The translations under genes were made by a program, and so were the position numbers. A stretch of 64,000 bases of DNA, taken from Pseudogymnoascus destructans. Lineage: Eukaryota > Ascomycota > Leotiomycetes > Thelebolales > Thelebolaceae. Positions 11,096 through 22,503 of the stretch are shown in pieces; within the stretch, counting starts at the first letter, position 1; every line of letters begins with the position of its first letter. The stretch covers positions 33,866 through 97,865 of the forward strand of contig NW_020167559.1 of assembly GCF_001641265.1 (NCBI RefSeq), written 5' to 3'. The notes beneath the pieces were generated by a model. That model saw nothing but the letters and a program-made list of their open reading frames with translations. It was not told the origin of the DNA and did no database searches.

Positions 11096-14000
11096 TTACC
11101 GTCTATTAAAATTCAGATATCTCGACTACAATCACCATATGTTAGCAACTCCTCTATAGCACATAACAGAAATCGGCTAGGAAGGGAAAAACTCACAGCA
11201 ACCAGCAAAATTGCAATATTACTCGCGATAAACGCCGCAAAAATGCCCAAATCCCTCCAGCGATTCGACCAATGCATCTCCATCCCCTGCAGGAACTGGT
11301 CTCCATTCTTGAACGCACAGAACTCGCAGTTGCTCCCCGACTCGTCGACGAGGTAACCCGCGCCGCCCGCCTTGAAGAAGTTAGCCATGTACTCGCCGCA
11401 CGTCTGCCCGATGGGGGCGATGAAGCGGTTCAGTTCCCGAGCGGCGCAGACGACTTCCCGGCCCGTGAGCTCGGTGGCGGCCATGCCGCCGATGAGGCGG
11501 CTGAAGGGGTCCAGTTCGTAGAGCCAGGCGCGCCAGAAAGCGGGCATGGCGGCGGGTGGGAGAGTAACACCGCAGAAGAGTGCGAAGGTGATGATGACGA
11601 AGGGGTTGAGGAGGGCGGCGATGTAGGGGGAGGGTGTGAGGGCTGCGATCATCTGGCCGAGGGTTACGGAGAAGAGCTCCGTGATGAGGGTAATGAGGAA
11701 TTGGTATCCTGCGCGGGCGGGCTCGGAGGAGAAGCCCGGCATGTAGTATAGCGGGAGGAAGAAGGCGACGGCGCAGAGAATGGAGTAAGGCATCTCGGCC
11801 ACGATGAGGGAGGTGGCAAAGGCAAACTGCGAGTACATCTTTGAGCTAGACTCGCGGTAGAAGATTGTGCGCGAGATGGCGTACTTGGGCTCAACCTGCG
11901 AGAGCACGATAGCGGGGAGCACGGTAACCTGGAACATGACGAAGACATGATACTGGAGCGACGCGCGCGACGAGTTGAGGTTGAGGTAGGTCAGCCCTGT
12001 AACGAGGCCAATGACGACGTGGTTGAACAGGCGCGTGAAGCCGTAGTTTGGCGACCGCCAGAACGAGAGATTCGTGCGAGCCTGGACGATCCGCAGCTGG
12101 TGCATCAGAGGCGTCGCGAACTCGCGCGCGTCGGCGGTTTCGGTCGCAGCACCCACCTCGGCCATCCGCTTCGCTTTCATGCTGGTGATCTGCGCCTTGA
12201 CGGTTGCGAGTTCGGGGCTCTTGGCCCAGAGGTCCGCCCAGTCATGATCACCAACACGCGCGGCCTGGCCGGCGCCGATGGCATCAAGCATGGTCTCTGC
12301 GGGGTTGGCATTGCCAGGGAAATCGGCGCCGTGTCTGTGGAAGTAATCAAGAAGAGTTGTGGCCTCCGACCCGATGTCGCCGAAGTAGACACAGCGTCCA
12401 CCGCGCTGGAGGAGAAGAAGACGGTCGAAGTTCTCGAAGAGAGCAGCGTTTGGCTGATGGATAGTACAGAGGATAGCTTGGCCGGCAGCCGCGAGCTTCT
12501 TCAGGAAACGAACGATATTGAACGCAGATTGAGAGTCGAGGCCTGAAGTCGGCTCGTCGAGGAAGAGTAGCAACTCCGGCTTGGCAGCAAGTTCAACACC
12601 AATCGTAACGCGCTTGCGCTGCTCAACAGCGAGCCCGCTCTCGGGGTGTCCAATAATCGCATCGGCCATATCCTCCATCTCAAGGAGTGACAGGATCTCC
12701 TCGACATAAGCATACTTCTCGGACTGCGGGACATCAATGGGCTGACGGAGATCAGCCGAGAAGCGCAGGGCCTCACGAACAGTCTGTGTCGGCTCATGCA
12801 CATCCAGCTGCTCCGCATACGAAGTTCCGCGCTGGAATGCAGTGCCAGGTTTCAGACCATCGACCAGAACGTCACCGGAGATGACGCCGATGTTCTTGCG
12901 CGATGCGAGCACATCGAGAAGAGTGGTCTTGCCCGCGCCTGACGCACCCATCAGGGCTGTCAACTCTCCAGGTTTCACGTACCCGTAGATGTTGTTCAGG
13001 AGGCGCAGTTGCCCGGAAGGAGTCGGCACATCGTAGTTGAGCCCCTCCCAGGTCAGGACGGCCTTGGATTCGATCTTGAGGTCAGAACTTGTTCCCTCGA
13101 CTTTTCCGGTGCGTCGCGCCTCGCGGGTGGCGATGAGAGACGCGTTTAGCTCGTCGGTCTCTTTGGTTGGGTGGGCGAAGGTCTTCGCTGCGTTTCCGCC
13201 AGCGCCGAAGTTCAGCAGCTCGCCCGTGAGGATGTTGACGGTTAGGAAGAAGGCGCTTAGAACGACGAGTATTCCGAAGTTTCTCCAAAGGTCGCTCGGG
13301 CTATACGCAAACGATGTCTGGATGTAGTCCTTGCCAGAGACGATCGGGTTCCCAGGGATACTGCCGGCGAGCGTGCAGACTTGGTGGCTTATGTTTCCAT
13401 AACCCGGGCCGTGGGGAATCAAGGACTGGCCTGTGCAGGTCAAGTCTATGCGACTAAATTCATTGGCCATGAGAGATGAAAAGCCGAGACCGAATGGGTT
13501 AATCCAGAATATCCAACGCAGCCATACCTTCTGGGACTCGTACTGAATCAAATACCCCGTGGTAAGGACAAAGAACGTGATCGTGATGACGGCGAATTTG
13601 ATAGCATAATCGAAATCAGGGCAGCTATCCACAAAGTCAGCAAAGAAGAAAAGCACTGATCCAAATCCAAATCTACATACCAGCATCCAATGACTCTGAA
13701 AAACAGCGTCATCGTCAAGTACCCTAGCACAATAACAATATAAAACGTGAAGAATGCGCCTGCATCCCGCGCCAGGTTACACAGGAAGTAAACTATCAGC
13801 GAGAACAAAAAGATCTGCATCGCTGCAAACGATAGATCGACCGCGATCTGGGCTACCCACAGGACGCTTGGCCGATGAAACGTATACGCGCGATGTTTAT
13901 TGACAATCGGCCTACCCAGCATAGTGCTCGCCAGTTCGCCGAAAGCCTGAAAGCAATTGAACAAGAAACTAATAAACAAAACTCCGCCCCTCGTGAAGGC

Positions 14001-15620
14001 GCCAGCGCTTGTCTGCGGGATGTTGTGCCAGGTGGTACCGACAACGATGGCGATGATGAGGGATGTGCCCCAGGACACACACAGTTGGAACTTGTCCTGC
14101 CACTTGATGAGGAACTGGCGGCGCATGAGAGCCCAGACCTGCATGTAGAAGGGGACGGAGTAGACGGAGTGAGCGGTGCCGCGACCGCGTTTGCTCTCGG
14201 TAACGGCGACGCGGAAGTCCTCGTGGCTCTGACGGTTGGGCTCGAGAGAGGTCTTGTAGGCGTCCATGGAGCTCATGAGAGACTCAGAGAAGCTGGAATC
14301 GGTGAAGGCCTGAGCAAGGGTGTCGGGGGTGTGCGGCTCGTAACCATCGACGTATTCGCGTTCGAACTCGTCGGTGCATCCAGTGAGGAAGTCGGGGGTA
14401 GTCTGACGTGGCTTCTCCTTGAAGCCGAGCGACTCGAAGTATCCACGCGCCTGGTAGGCCGGGCCGAAGAACGCCTGTTTACCGCTGTCGATGACGAGCA
14501 CCTTGTCGAACTGTTTGTAGATGTTCTCACTGGCCTGGTAGAGCGAGACGAACGTCGTAGCCTGGTAAATGTTGGTCATGATACGCAGGGACTTTGCATA
14601 GTCCAGGGCAGTCGACGCATCGAGCCCTCGCGTCGAGTTATCCCACGCGCAGACTGTCGCGCCTGTCACCATCATCTCAGCGATGGAGACGCGCTTGCGC
14701 TCTCCCCCCGAGATACCGCGGACGAACGCTGACCCGACGACGGTGTTCGCTGTGTGCTCGATGTTAAACATCTTCAGCAGCGTCTGGATGACGCGCTCCT
14801 TGAAGTTCCCTTTTGACATCCCTTCAGGTCGCTTTCCGGGGATCTTCGTGTCCAGCGCAAAGGCCAGCGTCTGGGCCACGGTTAGGGTGGGGTGGTGCAC
14901 GTCGTCCTCTTGGTTGTACACAGCCTCCCCACGGTACTGCTTCGCAAATGTCTGCGCATCGAAAGGTCCGTAAAACACATCCCCCTCGACGCCCGTATAT
15001 CCAAACCGCTGATTCGCAATGACCTTCAAGAAAGTGGTACACCCGCTGCCCGGTCTTCCAAGCACGAGGACCATCTCTCCCGGCTTCACCAACCCCCTAA
15101 ATCCCTTCAGGATGTCGACCTCGCGCCCTTTCTTCCCCAGACCAAGGATCTGCTTCCCCGTGGCCCAGACATTAAAGAAGTCCGTAAACGCATCCGGGAA
15201 CGTCTTGATGAAATTCGCAACCCCACCATGGCCCCTCACGGTCAGACCGTCCCATAGAACCCCAATCTTCTTGGCACGGATCCCGGCCACCTCGTCCGCC
15301 TCTCTGTTTCCCCTGAGCGTGCCCTCGAGATCAAAGGGTTCGCTAACCGTGCTTGTCGAGCTGACCTTCTCGACGTCCTTTTCGCCGTTGGCGCCAGCCT
15401 CGGATTTGCGCGTGGCCACGCAGGAGATGTTCGTCAGCTCCTTCTCCAGGGAGGCGAACTCGGCTTCAGCACCGGCGACGGAGACGCCGCTGGTGGGCTG
15501 GACGAAGCCATTCGGGTTGCTGCTGCGGGCGGCCTCACGCTGCTTCTCGGGGTCGGTTGCCGTTTCGAAGGAGGAGCGGGAGGGCGCCGAGGAGACGGGG
15601 GGGATGGCGGTGTCAGCCAT
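11096..15620 (-). CDS. Full-size ABC-G (PDR-type) transporter, three exons
   Basis: Plasma-membrane ATP-driven exporter of the pleiotropic drug resistance class. Exons are 13681-15620, 11197-13624 and 11096-11125; the introns (56 and 71 bp) restore a continuous frame of 1465 residues, the usual size. Order is NBD1-TMD1-NBD2-TMD2. NBD1 has the fungal PDR-type degenerate Walker A GRPGSGCTT (Cys for Lys), ISGGERKRVSIAEMM and the altered Walker B CAWDNSTRGLDAST. NBD2 has the canonical GASGAGKTTLLDVL, the degenerate signature LAVEQRKRVTIG and LLLFLDEPTSGLDSQ. Hydrophobic TMD stretches and the extracellular Cys-containing loops are present. It sits between glucosaminidase and deaminase genes; its substrate cannot be read from the sequence. 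A link to GlcNAc use, for example export of a toxic amino sugar or defence during chitin degradation, is speculation. Confidence 0.93.
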
Positions 15621-17067
15621 TGCGGGAGAGCCCGATGATTGGTTGAGGGTGAGTGTTGTTCACTAAGGGCGGTAGGTAGGTTGTAAGGCGGGTGGTATGG
15701 AGAGTATGATATCGTGAGACCAGTATGTGGTGGTGTGAGGGCGAGGCTGAGCCCGGATGAGGTGCCAAACGAAGGAGACGGGGGGAGAAAAGGAGGGGGG
15801 GGGGAGGGGAGTGGGGAGAGAAAGAGAGCAAAGAGGTGAAGAGAGGAGAGAGGGGGGAGTAGAGGAGATAGGGTAAAAAAAGAAAGGCAAGCAACCTATA
15901 CGACGACTGGGAATATGCTAAGGGCTATGTAAATGGTGGGGATCCTGACAGGACCCTTATAAATCAACTTTTTTCCATTTTACCCCAATTTCATGGCGTC
16001 CCGATGCCAGGAACGCGCTGGACAAGGGAGCCAGTGGGAAAGGTTAGCAGCGGAGGGAGTAGAGTATAAATTGAAGGAGCACAAGTGCCAAAATACGTTC
16101 GATATCTCGATATTTACGCTATCTCGATGGTATTTACGGGACTATGACTGTAGTAGAGGTTAGTTAGTGTTTTTGCATAAGTAAAGGCCCAAGGCCGAAG
16201 CCAAACACGCCGAAGCCACCACATTCCCGCATTTTTCACAGGCTTCGGGCGCTACATAGGGTTTAGTGGCGTTGGTACTCGAGTAGGGTCGGATTGTCGA
16301 TGATGTTAAGGCACTAAGGCACTAAGGCACGAATAGCGAACAGGCATAACCACGGCCTTGTGAGGCAAGAGCCATGTTTTGGTTGGCATGCACGGTGAGC
16401 ATGGTGAGTCAAGCGGCGTGGTCTACGTTGTGATTAGTATGAGATGATCTGGAAGGGCGGTGTGTGTGATGGGGATATGCTGTACGTACTTACTCGTACA
16501 GCCATCACGGTGAAGGGCTGGAGGTTGTAGCCGAGAGGGCGGTATAACATGGGGTGGTATGTTGGATAGGTGTCGTTGTTGAGAGGACGAAGGTTGAATT
16601 TGAGGTTGAAGATGCTGCAGGAAGGGATAGGGGGGGGAGATTATAGCACAGCAGTAAGACGTGACTCCCACAATGTTATACCGACGACTGACTCCATTAT
16701 TCTGACCCTCTTCCCAAGCAACTCTAACCAAAAAATACCTCACCTCCCGCCCAAACCACCACCAATCCCAAAGTACCTTTCAACTAACCCTCCCCTCCGA
16801 GACGACTACACGTCTTCTGCAGACATTGCTTCATTCCACAGCATATACGGCCTTTCCATATTATCGCGGTGTTGCATGGCAGAGGGAAGGGTGGGGTATT
16901 AACAGGTAAGTTATAATATCTACAGAAAATGTCCGTCCAGCCGCGCATCACGCTTTCATCTGCCCCTTTCCGTTTGTCCATTCAATTTCACTCCGTTCAT
17001 CCCTCTCTCCCTCTCTCACTTTCTCCTTTCATCCATCCAACCCCCCCCTCCCTTTCCCTCCCACCCA
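15621..17067. promoter_or_regulatory. ABC transporter promoter and deaminase 3' flank
   Basis: No gene is supported here. The first 270 bp upstream of the transporter ATG are an extreme purine tract on the + strand (15750-15890), that is, a pyrimidine-rich leader for the minus-strand transcript, common in fungal promoters. Several TATTTACG/CGATATCTCGA-like short repeats follow near 16100. The last part (16980-17060) is CT-rich and would be the deaminase 3' region. Confidence 0.45.
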
Positions 17068-18382
17068 CTACGCCTCAATCCTCGACGCCATACTGTCCAC
17101 CTCCAAGTCCCCCTTCAGCTCCACATCCCCCGCACTCTCAATCCTCGACGCCATACTATCCGGCACCAACTCCGGCGTAGCGCTCCTGACAGGATAATCC
17201 GTCGCCGGCGCACTAAGCAACATGCTCGTCGTCGGCTGCGGCGCCAAGATGGTGGGCGCGAGTTTGGTGGGGACAGTGCCGTTGGTGGTGATCCCGTTGG
17301 CGCCGTTGACGTAGTGGGCGTCGATGGCGGGGGGCCGGGGGCCGGTGCGCGCGGCGGAGGGGAGGATCTGCTCGAAGCCCTGGGAGGCGGCGACGGCTTC
17401 GATGGATTTGAAGTACTGCGGGTTGGATTATTAGCGGGTTGCTCCCAGAAGGGGCGGGGCGGGGCGGAGGGAACTCACCTTCACAGTCTTAACCTGCAAC
17501 TCCAACGTCGCGTCCTCGTCAACCACAATCATCGGGTGCGGGTGCAACTGCAGACTCGACAGCGTCCACATATGATTCACACCCCCCTCAATACACCTCT
17601 GCAGCGCCAACGCCTTGTGCGCCCCAGTGATAACAATCACCACCTCCCTCGCCTCCAACACGGTCTGCACCCCCACCGTCAGTGCCATCTTCGGCACCTT
17701 CTCCACGTCCCCTCCGAAGAACCGCGCATTCGCGAGGATGGTATCATACGCGAGCGTCTTGACGCGCGTGCGACTCGCGAGGGAGGATCCGGGCTCGTTG
17801 AAGGCGATGTGTCCATCTGGACCGATGCCGCCGAGGAAGAGGTCTATTCCGCCGACAGAGCGGATGGCGGCCTCGTAGGCGAGGCACTCGGCTTCGAGGT
17901 TGGGGGCGGTGCCGGAGAGCATGTGGATGTTTTGCGGGGGGATGTTGACGTGGGCGAAGAGGTGGGTGTACATGAAAGTGTGGTAGGAGGAAGGGTGGTT
18001 CTGGGGGATGCCGATGTATTCGTCCATGTTGAAGGTGACGACATTCTCGAAGGAGATGCGGCCCGCTTTGTAGGCGGCGACGAGGAGGCGGTAGATGACG
18101 ACTGGGCTGGAGCCGGTGGGGAGACCGAGGACGAAGGGGTGCGCGGGCGTGGGGTTGAAGTGTTTGATTCTGTCTGTGGGGTGTGTGTTAGTTGGGTTGA
18201 ACCGTGGGAGGGTGGGATTTGAGTGGGAGGGACGTGAGAGTTGGGGGATGTGAGTTGGGTGCGAGAGTGAAGTGGCGGGAGGAAGTGAGGTGTGAAGTGA
18301 GAATGGAGCGAGGCATACTAATGGTATAGTTGACGATATACTCGGACGCCGAGTCTGAATTCTCGCGGATGATGAGACGCAT
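17068..18382 (-). CDS. dam1: Glucosamine-6-phosphate deaminase (isomerising), three exons
   Basis: Converts glucosamine-6-phosphate to fructose-6-phosphate and ammonia, the last step of GlcNAc catabolism. Exons are 18319-18382, 17479-18173 and 17068-17415, with introns of 145 and 63 bp; the frames join to 368 residues. Diagnostic segments: start MRLIIRENSDSASEYIVNY, substrate loop FVLGLPTGSSP, VTFNMDEYIG with the catalytic Asp, the signature LGGIGPDGHIAFNEPGSS, and VKTLAYDTILANARFFGG. The core matches the bacterial NagB length of about 270 residues. A roughly 90-residue C-terminal tail is fungal and low-complexity, and holds a duplicated peptide (DSMASRIESAGD and DSMASRIEA). The first exon is only 64 nt. 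It is divergent from the hexokinase-like kinase gene. The symbol follows Trichoderma; Candida uses NAG1. Confidence 0.93.
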
Positions 18383-20756
18383 GGCTGCGGTTGTGTTGTG
18401 TGAAGGTGTAGATAAGAGGATGGTGGATTGATGGATGGATGAACGACGCAACAGCAGTTTATCTTCGTAGAGCCAGCTCGAGGTAGACAAAATAGATCTT
18501 AGACAAGCTCAGCAGGTAGGTCGGTAGGTTGGTAGGTAGGTGGTATATTAACCAAGACAACATCCCCTCTTCTCACGATATTACTTCATATAACAAAACA
18601 CCAAGCCACTATGTATGAAAGTATAGGATCGGGTGTATGAAAGAAAAGAAAATACCTATCCAACCCTCCCCCTGGCGGGGACCCTGATGGCATATCTACC
18701 TCCAGTCCCCGCCCTCCCCGCCGGCTCGTGGACAGGTCTGTGAAGAGTACAGTACTGACCACGACCCCCCACCGACCGAAGCGGCGTCGATGGTGGTGAC
18801 GATGGTGGTGGGTTGGTCATCCCCGAAGCCTACGTAGGTGGGGAAGAAGAAACGTGGGAATTGGAGAACCCCATCCATGCCGACGCGGGGCAACAGTGAC
18901 GTTCCATACCCCACCTGGGAGGGAGGAGGGAGGAGGGAGGAGGGAGGGGGTGATATCCCCCCCCATCCCCTCCCGCCCCTCCCCGCTCCCTGCCTTTGGG
19001 AGTTGACGTTGTATGGTCGGCTTGGTGGTCGGCGTCACCCGTCAGTCACGTCCTTTCTGCCTTCTTTGAGACTTGGCAGGCAGGGTAAGGCAGGTCGTCG
19101 GGCCGGATGCGGCAATGTTTGGGAGATGTTGCCACAGTTCTGTTGCCGCTGCAGCCGCTGCAGCCGCTGTCACTGCCAATCGAGGAATTGGCATCAACCT
19201 CTTTCCATTTGAAGCGTTGGATTGTAGATTGTGGATGTGGTTGTGGTTGTGGTGGTGGATATGGTGGTGGTGGTGGTTGTGTGGTGGTGGATTGTGGTTG
19301 TGGATTGTGGTGGTACTGATCTCTGAGTACTGTAGCATCGTTAGTTACTCCAATACCGGCGCTGGTGTTCCACCCGCAGGAGGCCGAGTAACTTGGTGGA
19401 GTTGTACTAACTTAGTTGAGGTAGTGGTAGTGGTAGTTGTTGTTGTTGTAGTTGTAGTGGTAGTGGTAGTTGTTGTGGTAGTTGTTGAGGTAGTGGTAGT
19501 GGTAGTGGTAGTGGTACTCGAGTAGTGTGTTGTAGTTGTAGTGGTAGTGGTAGTGGTAGTGGTAGTGGTAGTGGTAGTGGTAGTGGTAGTGGTAGTGGTA
19601 GTGGTAGTGGTAGTGGTAGTGGTAGTGGTAGTGGTAGTGGTAGTGGTAGTGGTAGTGGTAGTGGTAGTGGTAGTGGTAGTGGTAGTGGTAGTGGTAGTGG
19701 TAGTGGTAGTGGTAGTGGAAGTGAGTGGAAGTGGTAGTTGTTAGTTGTGGTAGTGGTAGTGGTAGTGGTAGTGGTAGTGGAAGTGAGTGGAAGTGGTAGT
19801 TGTTAGTTGTGGTAGTGGAAGTGGAGTAGCGTGGTTAGAGAAGTACTTTAATTATATAGTAATATACTATAGCACCCAAAGTACTTTGTTAGACAGGTTA
19901 CCTTTGCTAGATAGAGTAGTACCCTGCTAGATAGAGTTGGACGGGGATGAGATGGAACGTTGCAGGTTACCACTCCTACGCCCGTTTAGCTCCTACTACC
20001 CCCGTTCAGTACCAGAGCCGCCGACGACAATCGCTGCTAATCTGCTTGCCGAGTACCGCCGACACTACGACCACTAGCTGCCCCATCCACGCCTACACTC
20101 TACTACTCAAATTCCAACTCTCGTCTCTCTTGTCTGTCTCGTCTGTCTCTGGCCTGCCCTGCTTCCTCTTTCCCCTTTAATCTGGCCTGCCCTGGTATAC
20201 TACCACTACCTCCTCTCTGCTACCTCCTACCCCACCCTATACTACCGCTCGTTCCTTCTGTCCCATCAGCTCTCTCTTACCCCCCCCCCCCAACCCCCTC
20301 CCCCCTCCCCCCGCGCTTCCTTCCCCATCCCAGTCTCATCTCCCCTGAGAGACAACCAGAGGATGTGGAGGCAGGCTGCTTTCGTCGTCGTGTAGCCTCA
20401 ACCTCATCCGCTCCTTCCCACATCCACATCCACCCAACCCTCCTACAACCTCGTGCTTTTTTTCCCCTACTCGCACAAACGCGCGCGCGCTACCATCACC
20501 CCACAATCTACTACATACGCACACACGGGCCCATCTGCTACGGACCATCGCCGAACCCGATCCACCGCGCCCCAGCAAACATACGAGACAACCTCCCTCC
20601 GACCTACCTCGAACCCTTCTCGGCCTCTACAACCCCACCTCACCTCACCCTACCTCACCACCGTCATCGCCCCCTTCAGCCGCGCCACCCTCCTATCCCA
20701 CGTTCCAGCCACCACCGCCGTGCGCGCGTGCCTCACCCTTATATACCTATGCCTCC
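18383..20756. promoter_or_regulatory. Divergent deaminase / kinase intergenic region
   Basis: This 2.37-kb gap separates two divergent pathway genes and should hold both promoters. It contains GGAGGGA runs (18915-18950), TGG/GTT-rich repeats (19210-19320) and a long hexanucleotide microsatellite (listed separately). The 500 bp before the kinase ATG are strongly C-rich, typical of pyrimidine-rich fungal leaders. Long open frames across the microsatellite encode only Ser-Gly or poly-Val and are not genes. Confidence 0.5.
19420..19820. repeat. GTAGTG hexanucleotide microsatellite with a duplicated tail
   Basis: From about 19535 to 19720 the sequence is an almost perfect GGTAGT repeat, about 30 units. 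It is flanked on the left by imperfect GTTGTA/GTAGTG mixtures. On the right, a tail of about 60 bp ending GAAGTGGTAGTTGTTAGTTG is present twice (around 19700-19755 and 19757-19815). This is replication-slippage DNA with no coding role. Confidence 0.9.
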
Positions 20757-22503
20757 ATGACCTCCGTCCCCCCCCCACCGACCACCCCATCCCTCGCCCA
20801 CCGCATCCGCACCGCAATAATGACCCTACACACCACGCTCCTGTCGGCCCTGCGCGCGCTCCTGCGCCGCACGAAGCGCATGCACGCCCTCCTCGCCACC
20901 TTCCTGCGCACCCTGCGCCCCGCGCTCTCCCCCTCCCCCACCGCCCTCTACGCCGCCGAGATCGAGTCCCTCTTCGCGGCCCTCGACGCGCCGGGCCTGC
21001 GCCGCCTCGCCGATGGGCTGCAGGCGGAGTACGCGCTCGCGCTGTGTGAGAACCCGGCGTGTATGCTGCCCAGCTACAGCCATGTGTTGCCGTCTGGCGC
21101 AGAGACGGGGCGCTATGTCGCGCTTGATGTTGGGGGCTCGACGTTCCGCGTTGCGGTGCTGGAGCTGTTTGGGCGCGGGATCGAGGGGGAGGAGAGTGTT
21201 GCGCGTGGGGCGAGGACGTTCAGGATTGATGATCTGGTGAAGCAGCGTGTTGGGATTGCGTTTTTTGAGTGGTTGGCTGAGAGGATTGAGGAGACGCTTA
21301 GGGAGGTACTGGGGGAGACGAAGGAGGGCGAGGAGGTGGCGAAGATGGATATGGGACTGTCGTGGAGCTTTCCAATTGAGCACACCTCGTTGCGCAGTGG
21401 AAAGATCCATGGGATGGGCAAGGGGTTTAGAGCGATGGAGGGGCTTCTAGGGGCGGACCTGGCAGATGTTTTACAGGGCGCTTGTGACCGGCGGGTATGT
21501 CTCTCCTCCGCTGTCCTATATATCTATACGTGTACACAACTAACACCCCCCAGCATCTCCCAGTAACCCTCACCGCAACCATCAACGACGCCGCCTCCAC
21601 CCTCCTCTCGCGCGCCTACAGCACGCCACACACGCACTACGGCCTCATCCTCGGCACCGGCGTCAACATCGCCGTGCACCTCCCCACCTCCCTCGTAGCC
21701 GGGAAACTCGCCCTGCGCAACCACAGCGCCGCATCCCCTCCCACCTCACCTCCGTCGCTGTCCACATCGCCGGGTTCGTCCGTCAGCACGGGCTCTGCCC
21801 TCCCCCCGCATGATCATGTGATCGTCAATACGGAAATCAGCATGTTCGGCGCGGGCGTCCTGCCAGTAACCCGCTTCGACACTGCCCTCGAAGCCGCGCA
21901 CGCGCTGCCGGGCTTCCAGCCCCTCGAGATGCTAGTCTCAGGCCGCTACCTGGGTGAAGTCGCACGCCTGGTCATCGTCGAAGGAGTCGAGCGGGGTGCT
22001 CTGTTCGAGGAGGCAAAGGCGCTGCCGAGGGGGTGGGAGAGGGGATACGGTCTCGACTCCGAGGTATTGGCCAAGCTGCAGGTTGGGGAGTGGAAGAGCC
22101 TCGGTCTCGGGATTGGGGAGGGTGATGGGGAGGCGCTGCGGCGGATTGCTGGTGCTGTTTCAGCAAGGGCGGCGAGGGTGGTGGCTGCGTCGATTTACGC
22201 GTTACGGGGTGTGAGGGACGGCGCCGCTGCTACGGCTGCAGCGGTGCCGACGAAGGCGGAGCTTATTGAGGGGACGGTCACGGCGGCGCCGGCGGCTGCT
22301 GTGAAGGAGGATACGGTGGTTGCGTGCGCGGGGGCGGTGATTCAGTTTTACCCTGGCTTTCGCGGGGGGCGCAGGAGGCGCTGGATGAGTTGTGTGGAGA
22401 GGGGGGGCAGGGGAGGATAGAGCTTTGTCTTGCGGAGGAAAGCTCGTTGCTTGGGGCTGCTGTTGGGGCGGCGGTTGTTGCTGGTGGGGGGGAGGGGAGG
22501 TGA
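20757..22503 (+). CDS. hxk3: Hexokinase-like N-acetylglucosamine kinase with 3' frameshift (two exons)
   Basis: Likely phosphorylates GlcNAc to GlcNAc-6-phosphate. Exon 1 is 20757-21494, the intron 21495-21553 (59 bp, ACTAAC close to the acceptor) and exon 2 starts at 21554. Hexokinase marks: ALDVGGSTFRVAVLEL (phosphate loop, about residue 120), LSWSFPIEHTSLRSGKIHGM (sugar site), TINDAAST, GLILGTGVN and VNTEISMFGAG. The W/T positions of true glucose hexokinases differ, as in the Hxk3/HxkC-type fungal proteins. In the reading frame as given, the protein ends at 22420 after 534 residues. The expected C-terminal helix (AQEALDELCGEGGQG, then SSLLGAAVGAAV) continues in another frame to a TGA at 22501-22503. 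The shift lies in the G6 run at 22364-22369 and would be cured by one more G: a sequencing slip or a recent mutation. The kinase role comes from cluster context. Confidence 0.82.

Noticed and set aside
13875..14732. A 285-codon plus-strand frame
   Set aside because: Antisense shadow of the ABC transporter first nucleotide-binding half.
17314..18222. A 302-codon plus-strand frame
   Set aside because: It lies antisense to the clearly conserved deaminase exons and is a shadow of them.
19525..19744. Long Ser-Gly and poly-Val open frames
   Set aside because: They are translations of the GGTAGT microsatellite, with no independent coding evidence.
20453..21049. A 198-codon frame upstream of and overlapping the kinase start
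   Set aside because: Pro/His/Arg-rich, with no domain, in a C-rich leader. The overlapping frame carries the real kinase.
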